DNA of 64,000 bases from Antedon mediterranea (Eukaryota > Echinodermata > Crinoidea > Comatulida > Antedonidae), in contig NC_092670.1 of assembly GCF_964355755.1 (NCBI RefSeq), positions 20,583,201-20,647,200 of the forward strand, read 5' to 3'. The first letter of the stretch is position 1. Each line of letters starts with the position of its first letter. Both the position numbers and the translations under genes were made by a program. Below the pieces are notes generated by a model. It saw only the letters and a list, made by a program, of their open reading frames with translations, did no database searches and was not told where the DNA came from. Shown here piece after piece: positions 25,701 to 35,888 of this stretch.

Positions 25701-28700
25701 AAAAAAAGTTTCCTGACCCAAGATTGAACTTTAAATGACCTGTCTGACATCAAATCCCTTAAATTAGCCAATGAAAACTGATTTAAAAACGTAAATTCCC
25801 AAAGGGCTTGTTGCGCCCACACGATATTTTGGGATCAAAAAAACAGAACCGAATTTAAGTGAGTGACGTCACAGATTGACTCGTACCTAATATAGGCTAT
25901 ATAGTATACCTAGCATTGCTGTCCGCAATGTTGAGTTAATTTGAGAGTGTGGACAGGGTCCGGGAAGAAGATCCTGTGCCAAATGTTTACTTCATTAATT
26001 ACTGGACCAGGGCCTAGCCTAGGATTTGTTCATGATTTTAAAAGTTGATATTAAATACGTAAATTATAAGTTGAATGGTATACTAACTTAGTAACTAGGC
26101 CTAGGCGTATGTAGGCCTATAATTATTCTGTTGGTAATAATAATAAATGCACAACTATTTAATAAAATTTTGGGTGATGGACATACTTTTACAGTTTACA
26201 CCTAGGCCTAACCCAATTTAAAAACATGTATCCAATGCGTGATGGTGAGTGACCTTGAAAATCTGTGCATGCCCATCCATCGATCCATGAATGTTTACAT
26301 TACATTAGGTACGAAATGCGAAGTAAAGCAGGGCTAAAGGGTCTTTCACACCTGTTCTGGCATGGTTCTGGTCTGGCGAATCGAACATCAATGTTTTGTT
26401 ATGCTTCCTGCGGCTATGCAACAATCGATATGACCATATCAGTGTGAAAACGAAAAATTGACGTTCAATTGGATTTTCCGGTGCCGGACTAGAACCGTGT
26501 CGGAACAGGCGTTAAAGACCCTTAATTCTTGTTCTCAATTAAGATGATCTGTGAGTAAACCAACAGGTCAAACAAGTCGGTGTTAAATTCTGTGTATGAA
26601 TACACAGTAGGATGGATGTAGACGTCATGTCATTTACAGTTCCTTTAGCCCCCACCCAATACTATATCTCTAGACATAACGTAATTATAATGTACATTCC
26701 CAGGTTGCTTTGCATGTGGTATGACAAATGGTTTCCGAGTTTATAATTGTGATCCATTGAAAGAAAAGGAGAAACAAGGTAAGATATTTTTACCAGTAGT
26801 ACGGTAGTCTGCATTATAATCCATATACAAATGACACTGTGTTGAAAGTAAAGAAAAATAGTAACAGTCTGTTTAAATCCTTAATAGTTTAACCATGTGT
26901 TATAGCATTTCATAATAAACATAGTTCCTCTATTATTAATCTTATACAAACTTATAATAACCTTGTAAAATTTATATTTTCTTTTCTGAAATAATGCATA
27001 AATTTATAAAACATGAAAACCTGAGATTACTATAGATCTTAAAATTGTTATAACTTTATAATTTAAATATATTTTTATATTCTAGAATAAGATTACCAAT
27101 TTCAGGATCTATTCTAATCTCTTTGTGCTGCCTGGGAAGTGGCACTATCTTGACCTACTACTATCCTTTCATCTTTAGCATTAATCACTACAAAAAACAA
27201 CTTCCCTATGTTTATTTTAGTATTGTTCATTTTACCATTTCTAAATTTTCTTTAAATATTGCCTGATTTGCTTTTTCTGTAAGATTTTTTATAGATCTGT
27301 TACCGATGCTAGACAGTTGTTATTTTCTGTTTTGTGTTGACGATATTTTAATTGAACCACGGAGGAAATATTCCTCCATGATTAAACCAATTTCCAAAAT
27401 AATGCTGGGATTCATATTTTGTTAGAGTTTATTGATGGTGGTATTGGTACTGTTGAGATGTTGTTTAGGTGCAATTATCTTGCATTGGTTGGTGGAGGAA
27501 AGAATCCTAATTACCCACCAAATAAAGGTAAGAATAAATAACAGAGATGGCTATTAAATTAAATAACTTACCTTTGATGTAGTGGAGTACATTTTATGTT
27601 AATACATTGTATTACCATACCTAATTTCTTATAAATTATAGAGGAAAGAAAAGGCCAAAAAGGAAGTTCAAAATTGAGGTTACCTTTACACAAGAAAAAT
27701 TAAAATATTTATTGTACAACATTAAATATGATCAAATTGGTTATTATATTTATATTAAAAATATTTTTATCTGTTTAGTTATGGTCTGGGATGATTTAAA
27801 GAAAAAACCTGTCATTGAATTAGACTTTTCAACAGAAGTACGAGCAGTCCGGTTAAGAAGAGATAGGTGTGTATTAAATTATTTTATATGCACCAGGCCT
27901 ATTTTATTGTCATCAAATATTAATAGATTTACCATATTAACATTTGAATTTTTTTTTACCTCCCTTTTATTTAATTTTTTACACATTTTTTTTCTCCAGA
28001 ATCGTTGTTGTCTTGGATACAATAATCAAAGTATACACATTTACCCAAAATCCTCAGCAACTTCATGTCTTTGAGACATGTCACAATCCAAAAGGTATAT
28101 AATTATGTATATTTAATTTTTTTCTTATATTTTCAATGTAACTAAGCTTTTACTTTTAATTTAATTCTACCAAACAGTAAGCTCATTGATATTAAACTGG
28201 TTTTTGTCTTTTATTACAGGTCTTTGCGTTCTTTGTCCAAGTAGCAATAACTCGTTATTAGCGTTTCCTGGTCGAAAGGCTGGTCACGTGCAAGTTGTAG
28301 ATTTAGCCAACACTGATAAACCCCCAACGGATATGGCCGCCCATGAGGGGCCACTCTCGTGCATATCACTCAACCTGCAGGGCAGTAGGCTAGCCACTGC
28401 CTCAGAAAAGGTAAGACACCATGCAGTATGCATCAGAATGATACTGAAGTTGCTGTAGTATATGTGTGCTGCAGTAATATTTCTGCAGTATGTATGCATC
28501 AGAATGATGCTGAAGTTGCTGTATTAATGCATCTGTGCAGTAATAGTTCTGCAGTATGTGCCTCAGAATCGTACTGTATGTGTGCTGCAGTAGTTTTGCA
28601 GCATGCCTCAGAATGATACTAAAGTTGCTGTAGTAATTCATCTGTGTGCTGCAGTAGTACTGCAGCATGCCTCAGAATGGTACTGAAGTTGCTGACATAG

Positions 28701-31700
28701 TGATTAATGTGTATCCTGCAGTAATAGTTCTGCAGTATATGCCTTAGAATGGTACTAAGTTGCTGCAACAATTCATCTGTGTGCTGCAGTAGTACTGTAG
28801 TATGAATCAGAATGTTACTGAAGTTGCTATATTAATTCATGTGTCCTGCAGTAATAGTTCTGCAGTATGCCTCAGAATGGTACTAAGTTGCTGCAACAAT
28901 TCATCTGTGTGCTGCAGTAGTACTGTAGTATGCATCAGAATGTTACTGAAGTTGCTGTATTAATTCATCTGTGTCCTGCAGTAATTGTTCTGCAGTATGC
29001 CTCAGAATGGTACTAAGTTGCTGCAGCAATTCATCTGTGTGCTGCAGTAGTTTTGCAGCATGCCTCAGAATGATACTAAAGTTGCTGTATTAAATTCATC
29101 TATGTCCTGCAGTAATTGTTCTGCAGTATACCTCAGAATGGTACTGACCTTGCTCTAGATATTCATCTGTGTGCTGCAGTAATAGTTCTGCAGTATGCCT
29201 CAGAATGATACAGACATTTCTGTAGTAATTCATCTGTGTTCTGCAGTATTTGTTCTGCAGTATGCACCAGAATGGTACTGAAGTGTATAGTAATTTTACT
29301 GCACGTCCTATAGTAGTTGTAGTTTAAAAATAAACTATATTTTCAAAATTGTGTCTAACCTTTTTATTATTTATAATCAAACAGTGTATAACTATAACAA
29401 TTGTATCATTTTTATAAATATACTACACTGCAGTTTTATAATATACGTCTCTAATTTTTAGGGAACACTTATCCGTATGTTTGACACAAGCAACGGAGCA
29501 TTGTTACAAGAATTCAGAAGGGGATCTGGAAGTGCTTCAATTTACTGGTATGTTTAAATTTTAAAGTAATTTTTCTTATTATAGGATGCGTTTAGGAAGC
29601 TTTGGTTTTGATAAGCTCTATTAACCATGAACAGGCTATTAGAATGTAAGCCATTATCTAGTCATAGACAAGACTATATCATTTTTCCAACTTGGTTAAG
29701 CTAGTTAACTAGGTAATGCAATTTTACTAACCTAAACTAGCATACAAAACCACATTAACCAGTATTATGTTGCTAATAAACCTGGTTTTTTAATTTACCT
29801 GATCTTGGTTTACTGTATATACAACAATTGACATCATTCTAACAGGAAACATATTCACTCAAGTAGAAAGGAACAATTGAAAAGAAAACTTATTATTGAA
29901 GCGGAAGTTTCAAACAAATGATTTAGAAACCATTACAAATATCTGTAAATTATAATGTGTATTATTTGGTAACAAAACATAAAAAAGTATAAATAGAACA
30001 CAGAGGAATTAGTTTATTTTAAATTGAGCTAAATGAATAGACAACATAACAATTAACAATTATTCATGGTTACAAATGTACATTTATTGTGGTTATTATT
30101 GTTGTACAGTATTAGAATTTCTTTTATGAGGGGTTTTATTATTAGCTATTGCGATGTACCAAACATGAATCTAAAATCCAGATGTTCTTCAAAACCTCCG
30201 AATGATCAATGGAAATTGAATTCTAGTTCTTGATTCTTTCAATTTCTTTAATTGAATACGATGGTCGACCATTAAAAGTTATTAGATAATGATGCGACCT
30301 TAAAGTTTTTTTTTTTTATAATTATCCCATTTCATACTTACTGTACGACTGATGAAGGTGTAATTAATTTGCATGATCTTTTAACAGGGATATTGTGTTC
30401 TTTAGTGCCTAGCTATTACTTACATATACATTTATTCATTTCTGTCAATTCAACAATAAAACAAAAATGGTAATACAGTATATATAATGAAACAATACAT
30501 ACCATTAGTAGAGGATCTTGTAAGAACAACAACACCCATAAAAAAAAAGAAAAAATGCATTTGTATATAATAATCATGACAGTAAAAGTTTAACGGTGTA
30601 ATGCACTTGTCAATTGTATGACCCACTATACGACCCCCGGGAGAGGTGCGTCATTTGTCCGATGTGCGTCATACCTTTGAATACCATGACGCACCGGTGC
30701 GTCAAAAATGTGACTTACCTTTAGGTGACCATGACGCACCCATTTTGACGCACTGTGACCATGTTGTTTATGATATGATGGGTGGTAAAGTGACGGACAT
30801 TTACACACCTTGTTCATTGATGTGACGTACCATCTAGGTTTTTTGACGCACCCCTGCGACAGTAATTATTTGTAAATGACGCACCCATGACGCACTTCTC
30901 CCGGGGGTCGTATAGTGGGTCATACAATTGACAAGTGCATAATTCGAATATACAGTATGATAATAGGTAATTTTTAATTTCTTTACGAAAAGTTGAGATA
31001 GAAGAAGAGTTAACAACATTGCTATCTAATTGATTCCATATTAAAGGTCTAGAAACTAAGTAAAGTGGAAAGAACTTGTTAATCTTACAAAAGGAATATT
31101 AAACCTGGATATGCCAATAATAGTGGATTGGCCAGTCTGAAAACCACTGTTTGTTTGTAATATACAGTATTATCTTTGTATGTTAATACAGCATAAGTTT
31201 TAACCAAGACTCATCGTTACTGTGTGTGTCCAGTGATCATGGAACGGTACATATCTTTTCAGTAGAAGATCCTAAAAAGAACAAACAATCAAGGTACAGT
31301 ATTATAATTATTAATATTATTCTCAATTTAGTCAAACCAAGGATATCCAAGTGAGTTCTTTACTGTCATGTTCAAACATATACACAAGATGCTCTACATA
31401 AACAAAATAAAATAAGTCTTTGGGAAGTGGAGTTGTTTTTATATCATTGGAAACAATTCTGAAATTTGACAGGATTTGAACCCCGGACCCAAGAAGCATC
31501 TTAATCAACGAGCTATAAGTCCACTCTTAATAGTAATTCTGGATACATCCCTGGATAATAATAATAATAATAATAATAATACTAACACACCAATATTTGG
31601 ACATGAACTCTGCTTGAAGATGCCTACTATAAACCTCTTTCGTCTTTTTCTCATCTTTACTCTATTCAACACTGTCACAAGGAAGTTATATGATAACTTA

Positions 31701-32391
31701 TTTTACATTATTACATTAAGCTCTGTCTACAAACTTTATGTGACAAAAAAATGTGATGTGCCCATATATGGACATGATGATGTCATATCACTACCATATT
31801 TAAGCATATCACTACCATATTTCTATTACTACTATTATAATATAGAACATTCTTTGTTTCAATACAGCCTAGCATCAGCTAGCTTCCTTCCAAAGTACTT
31901 CAGTTCAAAGTGGAGTTTTTCAAAGTTCCAAGTTCCAAATAATGCACATTGCATTTGTGCATTTGGTGCCGACTCCAATTCAGTCATAGGTGAGATCATC
32001 ATTTAAATATTTTATTTCAATCAATATAGAGTAGAACCCCTCCTTTGGGACACCCCTATTCAGGAGACACCCTAGTTAGAGAACACTTTTCTATAAAATG
32101 AAGGACAGTTAATACCCTTTAGAACACGAAAATAGGAGACATTAGTGAGCTTATACCACAAAACCAAATTGTACAGCCTTTGCCTATCAACACCTATTCA
32201 ATTTGTATGCAAACCTGTATTTGTCCTGTTTTTACATCATTTATTGTGCTATTTTAAAGTTGGTGTAAAATTTTTATTTTGTAGCGGTTTGTGCCGACGG
32301 CAGTTATTACAAATTTGTATTCAACAGCAAAGGAGAGTGTAATCGAGATGTGTCAACTAACTTTCTTGAAATGACAGATGATAAAATATAA
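22702..32391 (+). CDS. WDR45B: WIPI3-type PROPPIN beta-propeller (autophagy)
   Basis: Ten exons: 22702-22768, 26704-26778, 27426-27527, 27779-27866, 28000-28094, 28220-28410, 29462-29547, 31192-31293, 31868-31989 and 32285-32391. They join in frame into 344 aa, the same length as human WDR45B. It is a seven-bladed WD-repeat PROPPIN that binds PI3P and PI(3,5)P2 on phagophore and endosome membranes and links lipid transfer to autophagosome formation. The N-terminus [20 protein letters not shown], the [13 protein letters not shown] segment and the C-terminal EMTDDKI are typical of WIPI3 rather than WIPI1/2. The lipid-binding motif is FRRG (residues 224-227). Intron 1 carries two tandem 1.52-kb elements and intron 6 a minisatellite. 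The stop is TAA. No poly(A) signal was assigned with confidence. It diverges from ECHS1. Confidence 0.97.
22846..24360. mobile_element. 1.5-kb TIR element, tandem copy 1 (WDR45B intron 1)
   Basis: It starts GGTACGAGTCAA and ends in the inverse, TTGACTCGTACC, with TA on both sides. The 1515-bp interior has poly-C tracts (the longer one, 17 C, around 23193-23209) and a 75-aa open frame at 23213-23440 of no known family. No transposase is visible. Length and sequence match copy 2 apart from the poly-C tract. Confidence 0.8.
24366..25887. mobile_element. 1.5-kb TIR element, tandem copy 2 (WDR45B intron 1)
   Basis: This is a second copy in the same orientation, 1522 bp, separated from copy 1 by only TAGTA. 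The 7-bp length difference is fully explained by a poly-C tract of 24 instead of 17. It has the same 12-bp terminal inverted repeats and flanking TA, and the same 75-aa open frame at 24740-24967. Confidence 0.8.
28440..29290 (+). repeat. minisatellite of about 68 bp in WDR45B intron 6
   Basis: Roughly a dozen units contain CTGCAGTA, ATAGTTCTGCAGTATGCCTC, AGAATGGTACT and GAAGTTGCTGTA. The units are rich in PstI-type CTGCAG palindromes. The reading frames here on both strands are by-products of the repeat. Confidence 0.85.
30601..30940. mobile_element. 340-bp MITE rich in GTGCGTCA (WDR45B intron 7)
   Basis: Terminal inverted repeats of about 54 bp with a single mismatch begin ATGCACTTGTCAATTGTATG and include CGACCCCCGGGAGA. 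Nine copies of the octamer GTGCGTCA, in both orientations, lie inside. There is no coding capacity. Confidence 0.8.
31365..31524 (-). mobile_element. tRNA-derived SINE, copy 1 (WDR45B intron 8)
   Basis: On the minus strand a tRNA-like head has an A-box-like TATAGCTCGTTGATTA and a B box GGGTTCAAATCC (31472-31483). A unique body follows, containing ACAACTCCACTTCCCAAAGA and TTATGTAGAGCATCTTGTG. The body recurs at 61.4 kb with a second tRNA-like head. Confidence 0.75.
31719..31822. mobile_element. palindromic MITE, family A copy 3 (right end missing)
   Basis: AGCTCTGTCTACAAACTTTA and the core CCCATATATGGACATGATG are followed by two ATCACTACCATATT units. The right inverted repeat is absent. Confidence 0.65.
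32028..32115 (+). mobile_element. pogo/Tigger-like MITE end fragment
   Basis: GTAGAACCCCTCCTTTGGGA and then CACCCCTATTCAGGAGACAC resemble the terminal sequence of small pogo-type elements. Related ends occur near 37520 and 46437. Only one end is recognisable. Confidence 0.4.
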
Positions 32392-32424
32392 ATACTGTAA
32401 TTCTGTTTTGTTTCTGTATTCTAA

Positions 32425-32571
32425 AGCTCTGTCTTACACTATCAAACTTTATGTGACAAAAAAATGTATGGATGATACCACTACTATATTTGGGTATATC
32501 ACTACCATATTTGGGCATATCACTACCATATTTGGGCATATCACACCTTTTTTGATAATGTAGACTGCGCT
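32425..32571. mobile_element. palindromic MITE, family A copy 4
   Basis: The left arm is AGCTCTGTCTTACACTATCA. The centre is three tandem 20-bp units of ATATCACTACCATATTTGGG type. The right arm TGATAATGTAGACTGCGCTT is degraded. It lies just past the WDR45B stop, possibly inside its 3'UTR. Confidence 0.7.
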
Positions 32572-32847
32572 TAACAAATCATATTTTTTAATAAGTGCCT
32601 TTTTTGATGCAAAATAACACGTTGTAGTTTAGCAGTAACTTCCCTCTGTCCCTTTTTTTTGACAGAAGTACGTAATATATTTTCAACATTATTAATACAT
32701 TATTAATACTCTACACGTCCTATATCCACTCCTCATAACGCACTCCACGTAGCAGATAAAGAACTAGAACTGATGATATATTTGTATGGAAATTTGAATG
32801 AGGCATTAATTTAGTTTTTAACTTTACATTCTTGAATGTCGCTGTTA

Positions 32848-33022
32848 AGCCCTTTCTACACTATCAAACTTTATGTGACAAACAAGTATGATGTGCCCAT
32901 ATATGTACATGATGATGTCACATCACTACCATATTTGGCTATATCACTACCATATTTGAGCATATCACTACCATATTTAGGCACATAACACTTTTTGTCA
33001 ACCTAGTTTGATAGTGTAGCTT
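32848..33022. mobile_element. palindromic MITE, family A copy 5
   Basis: Left arm AGCCCTTTCTACACTATCAA, core CCCATATATGTACATGATG, then four CACTACCATATT units, and right arm GTTTGATAGTGTAGCTT. It lies in the WDR45B 3' flank. Confidence 0.7.
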
Positions 33023-35386
33023 TATTCATTCATTTTATCTTGCGTTGTTCAAGACCATTTCTTTCCAATCAAATTCAATGCAACAGTTTAAATTATGATT
33101 TTAACATGTTTTTCCTACAATTAGTATTTTATTTTCAATAATTAAGATACAAATAAAATGCAAATTCATTAAAAACAAAATAATAATATTACTTTAAATG
33201 TTATATAAAGTACTACTAATACATAGCACACTAATCAAAACGCATGTATATTTTAAAATACCGTATTTTATTAATAAACAAATTATATGTTTCATTAAAA
33301 AAAATATATTTTAGTGAGATTCGATCCTTAGCTGTTTACTTTTTCATGTATGTTTATCAATGTTATTTAGAATGAAATTTAATTTCAAAATACAGTAGTA
33401 TTAGACAAAAAAGATAATAGGACCACATATATTTTGATATACCGTATTAAATAATAATAATTATTTTAGTTAGATATAATAAATGTAAAATAGATGAGAA
33501 AATATGCGAGACTGGAAACTCTTCTGTACACTGATACTCTAAGAATTAATTAAATCTTTATTGTTATCTGGGATTTATATACAAATATGTCCATAAAATA
33601 ACTCCATATGTCCATAACAAATAGATGACTAGACACTTTCCTTGTTCATCCCACCAACTTATAGATGTACACCTATTATAATTTGATCAATACACTTTTG
33701 TATTTCAAAAATGTTTTTAATTGACACATGTTTCATTTTTACATTTAGTGTATTCAAATACATATCTATGCAGTAACTTAATGTTATAATATGCTGCTGT
33801 ATGGACTACTACAGTTGTAAAATAACAGTAAAGCCATGGTTTGATAAAATAGTGGATTATTTAAGTCTTGTAATTTCACAAGCTATTGGTAGTACTATAC
33901 AGTAGAGTACCTTGTTTATACAAGATAAACAGGAACCTTCATCAAAGCTAAATTCAATGGAGAGAAATGTATTCTGCATATGATGTGTGGGTTTGTAATA
34001 GTAATCTACTAATTGTGTTCATCTACTAGTTATGTTGGATTGTGCGTTCCCTTTCAATTGACATGTGGATCTCAAACCCTTTTTGATACTGTAGGTTTGA
34101 TCTTAACTACTGTCAGTATATCTCTTCTCATCACATGATCTCGGAAAGGAGTAATCTTTAATTAGATGCAGTATTTTTGTGGTTTATGTTCAAAATATAT
34201 CGCTTCCAATTTCATTTTAAACAAATGCTGAAATTGCACATTAAACTATGAAATAATGCCGTATCACATTTTGCCAATGGTCAGTGATAAGTATAATTAT
34301 TTTGCTTTTTACTGGCTTATATCTGCCCAGTGATTAATTATATAAAAATGTATTAATTATTTTAATATTGTACATATTGTAAAAAATATATCAAAGGTCA
34401 AATGTGATTTCTTTTTCAAAAAAATAAATGAAATTAAAAACTTGTTATGTATATCAAATGAGTTTAAGTTTGTGTCGAACACTTACTCGGTCTTAAATTT
34501 AAACATGTATATGACACCTGAATCTGTTATCAGACCCATAAATAACTCTGGTTTTTTTCCACTAGGCTAGTGGGTTTAAGGTATCCATTTCTTTTCCACA
34601 TTGGACTAGTGGGTTTACAAGGATACAAGGAAACTTTATTCATCCCAACTTGGGAAATTGTGTTGCTGTCTTATAACAATGCTGTAAAGAAAAGAGAAAT
34701 GATAGGCATAACACATGTGTGATAATAATAATAACAAAAATAGTGTATTCGTAATAAATTCCCCTATCTTTGAAATCTTTCATTATAGTCTCGCATGCCC
34801 CTTGGGAGGAAGGAGAGACGATGGCGTTCAGTGGATCCCCGTGGCGGCCTCAGTCTACCACTATCCATTTCTTTTCTAGTGGGTTTAGGACATCCCTTTC
34901 TTATCCACTAGGCTAGTGGGTTTCAGATATCCATTTCTTATCCACTAGGTTAGTTGGTTTCTTCAGATATCCCTTTCTTTTCCATATGGCAAAATTGGCC
35001 ATATGAATGATCTAGGCCTATTAAACCACAAGGCCTGATCGTCTGTTCCTAATTTTAGCTAATACTGCATGCCTAACTGCTTGTTTTCAAAGTGGCGAGT
35101 GTTTTGAATATATGCCAAATTTACAAAGAAACAAAAACAACTCTATTTAGGACGTGATATCTTTTATTGGCCATTTGTCCACACACTAAATCACTCGCAA
35201 CTCAACGAAGCTGCCTCTCATAACATCGTAGGTGTATTAACACCTTTTAGTAGCACACTCAAAATCGATCACTTCCATTGTTCATAATGATCGGAGCTGC
35301 ACCTTGGTATCTTAAAAGATGGAATTAATTATATTCAACAACCTAGTTCTTATTTCAATACAATTATTGACGGTGGTCCTTATGCT
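33023..35386. other. gap between convergent WDR45B and PDI genes
   Basis: This is AT-rich, non-coding sequence. It includes several possible AATAAA signals for WDR45B (for example near 33153 and 33278) and a decayed minisatellite at 34555-34985. No open frame of a recognised family was found. Confidence 0.45.
34555..34985 (+). repeat. decayed CTAGTGGG minisatellite, downstream array
   Basis: Units resemble TTTCTTTTCCACTAGGCTAG followed by TGGGTTTAAGATATCCA. About 200 bp of unrelated sequence splits the units. It is the same family as the array at 36163-36490. Confidence 0.7.
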
Positions 35387-35392
35387 TTTATT
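35387..35392 (-). terminator. P4HB: possible poly(A) signal of the PDI gene
   Basis: AATAAA on the minus strand lies about 500 nt past the PDI stop codon. It is the first clear hexamer downstream and would give a 3'UTR of ordinary length. Confidence 0.4.
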
Positions 35393-35888
35393 ATAAATTT
35401 GTGGTCCATTGATGTTCAACCTCATTAAATGTCCATAACAGTTGTCCAGATTATCAAACCTTATCTTTGTATCTTATAAATTAGTAATTAAAACATGTGT
35501 AATGTATATTGGTCCTTTTCTTGCCTTACATTAAAATGTATTGACCATCAGTGAAATTAATTAAATTCTACCTGTCTGAAAATGGAATTACCTGGTTATC
35601 AGTGGAGTAACCTGGTTATCAGTTTTTAAATTAAAAATTGGATTAGTGAATTAATATCAATCAACAAATAGTCCTGCTAGTCATGCAACAATACATATCT
35701 TTCTACAAACAAATCACTATACATTCACATGGAAGATTAAATAAACTAAAGCTATTGAATAATAAAAGGAAGTCACAATTAAATATTTTCAGTTACAATA
35801 GAAGATTTGTTGATTTTAATGTTTTTTTAAAAGGCAAACAACAATTGTTTGGTTTTGAGTTTAAAGATTAAATTTTAATAAAATATGT

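Noticed and set aside
28186-28668. Short frames over WDR45B exon 6 and the following minisatellite
   Set aside because: Only the exon part (28220-28410) is coding. The rest is intron repeat or antisense shadow.
31476-32006. 176-aa open frame
   Set aside because: It is a read-through of SINE sequence, an AAT microsatellite, MITE sequence and the genuine WDR45B exon 9.
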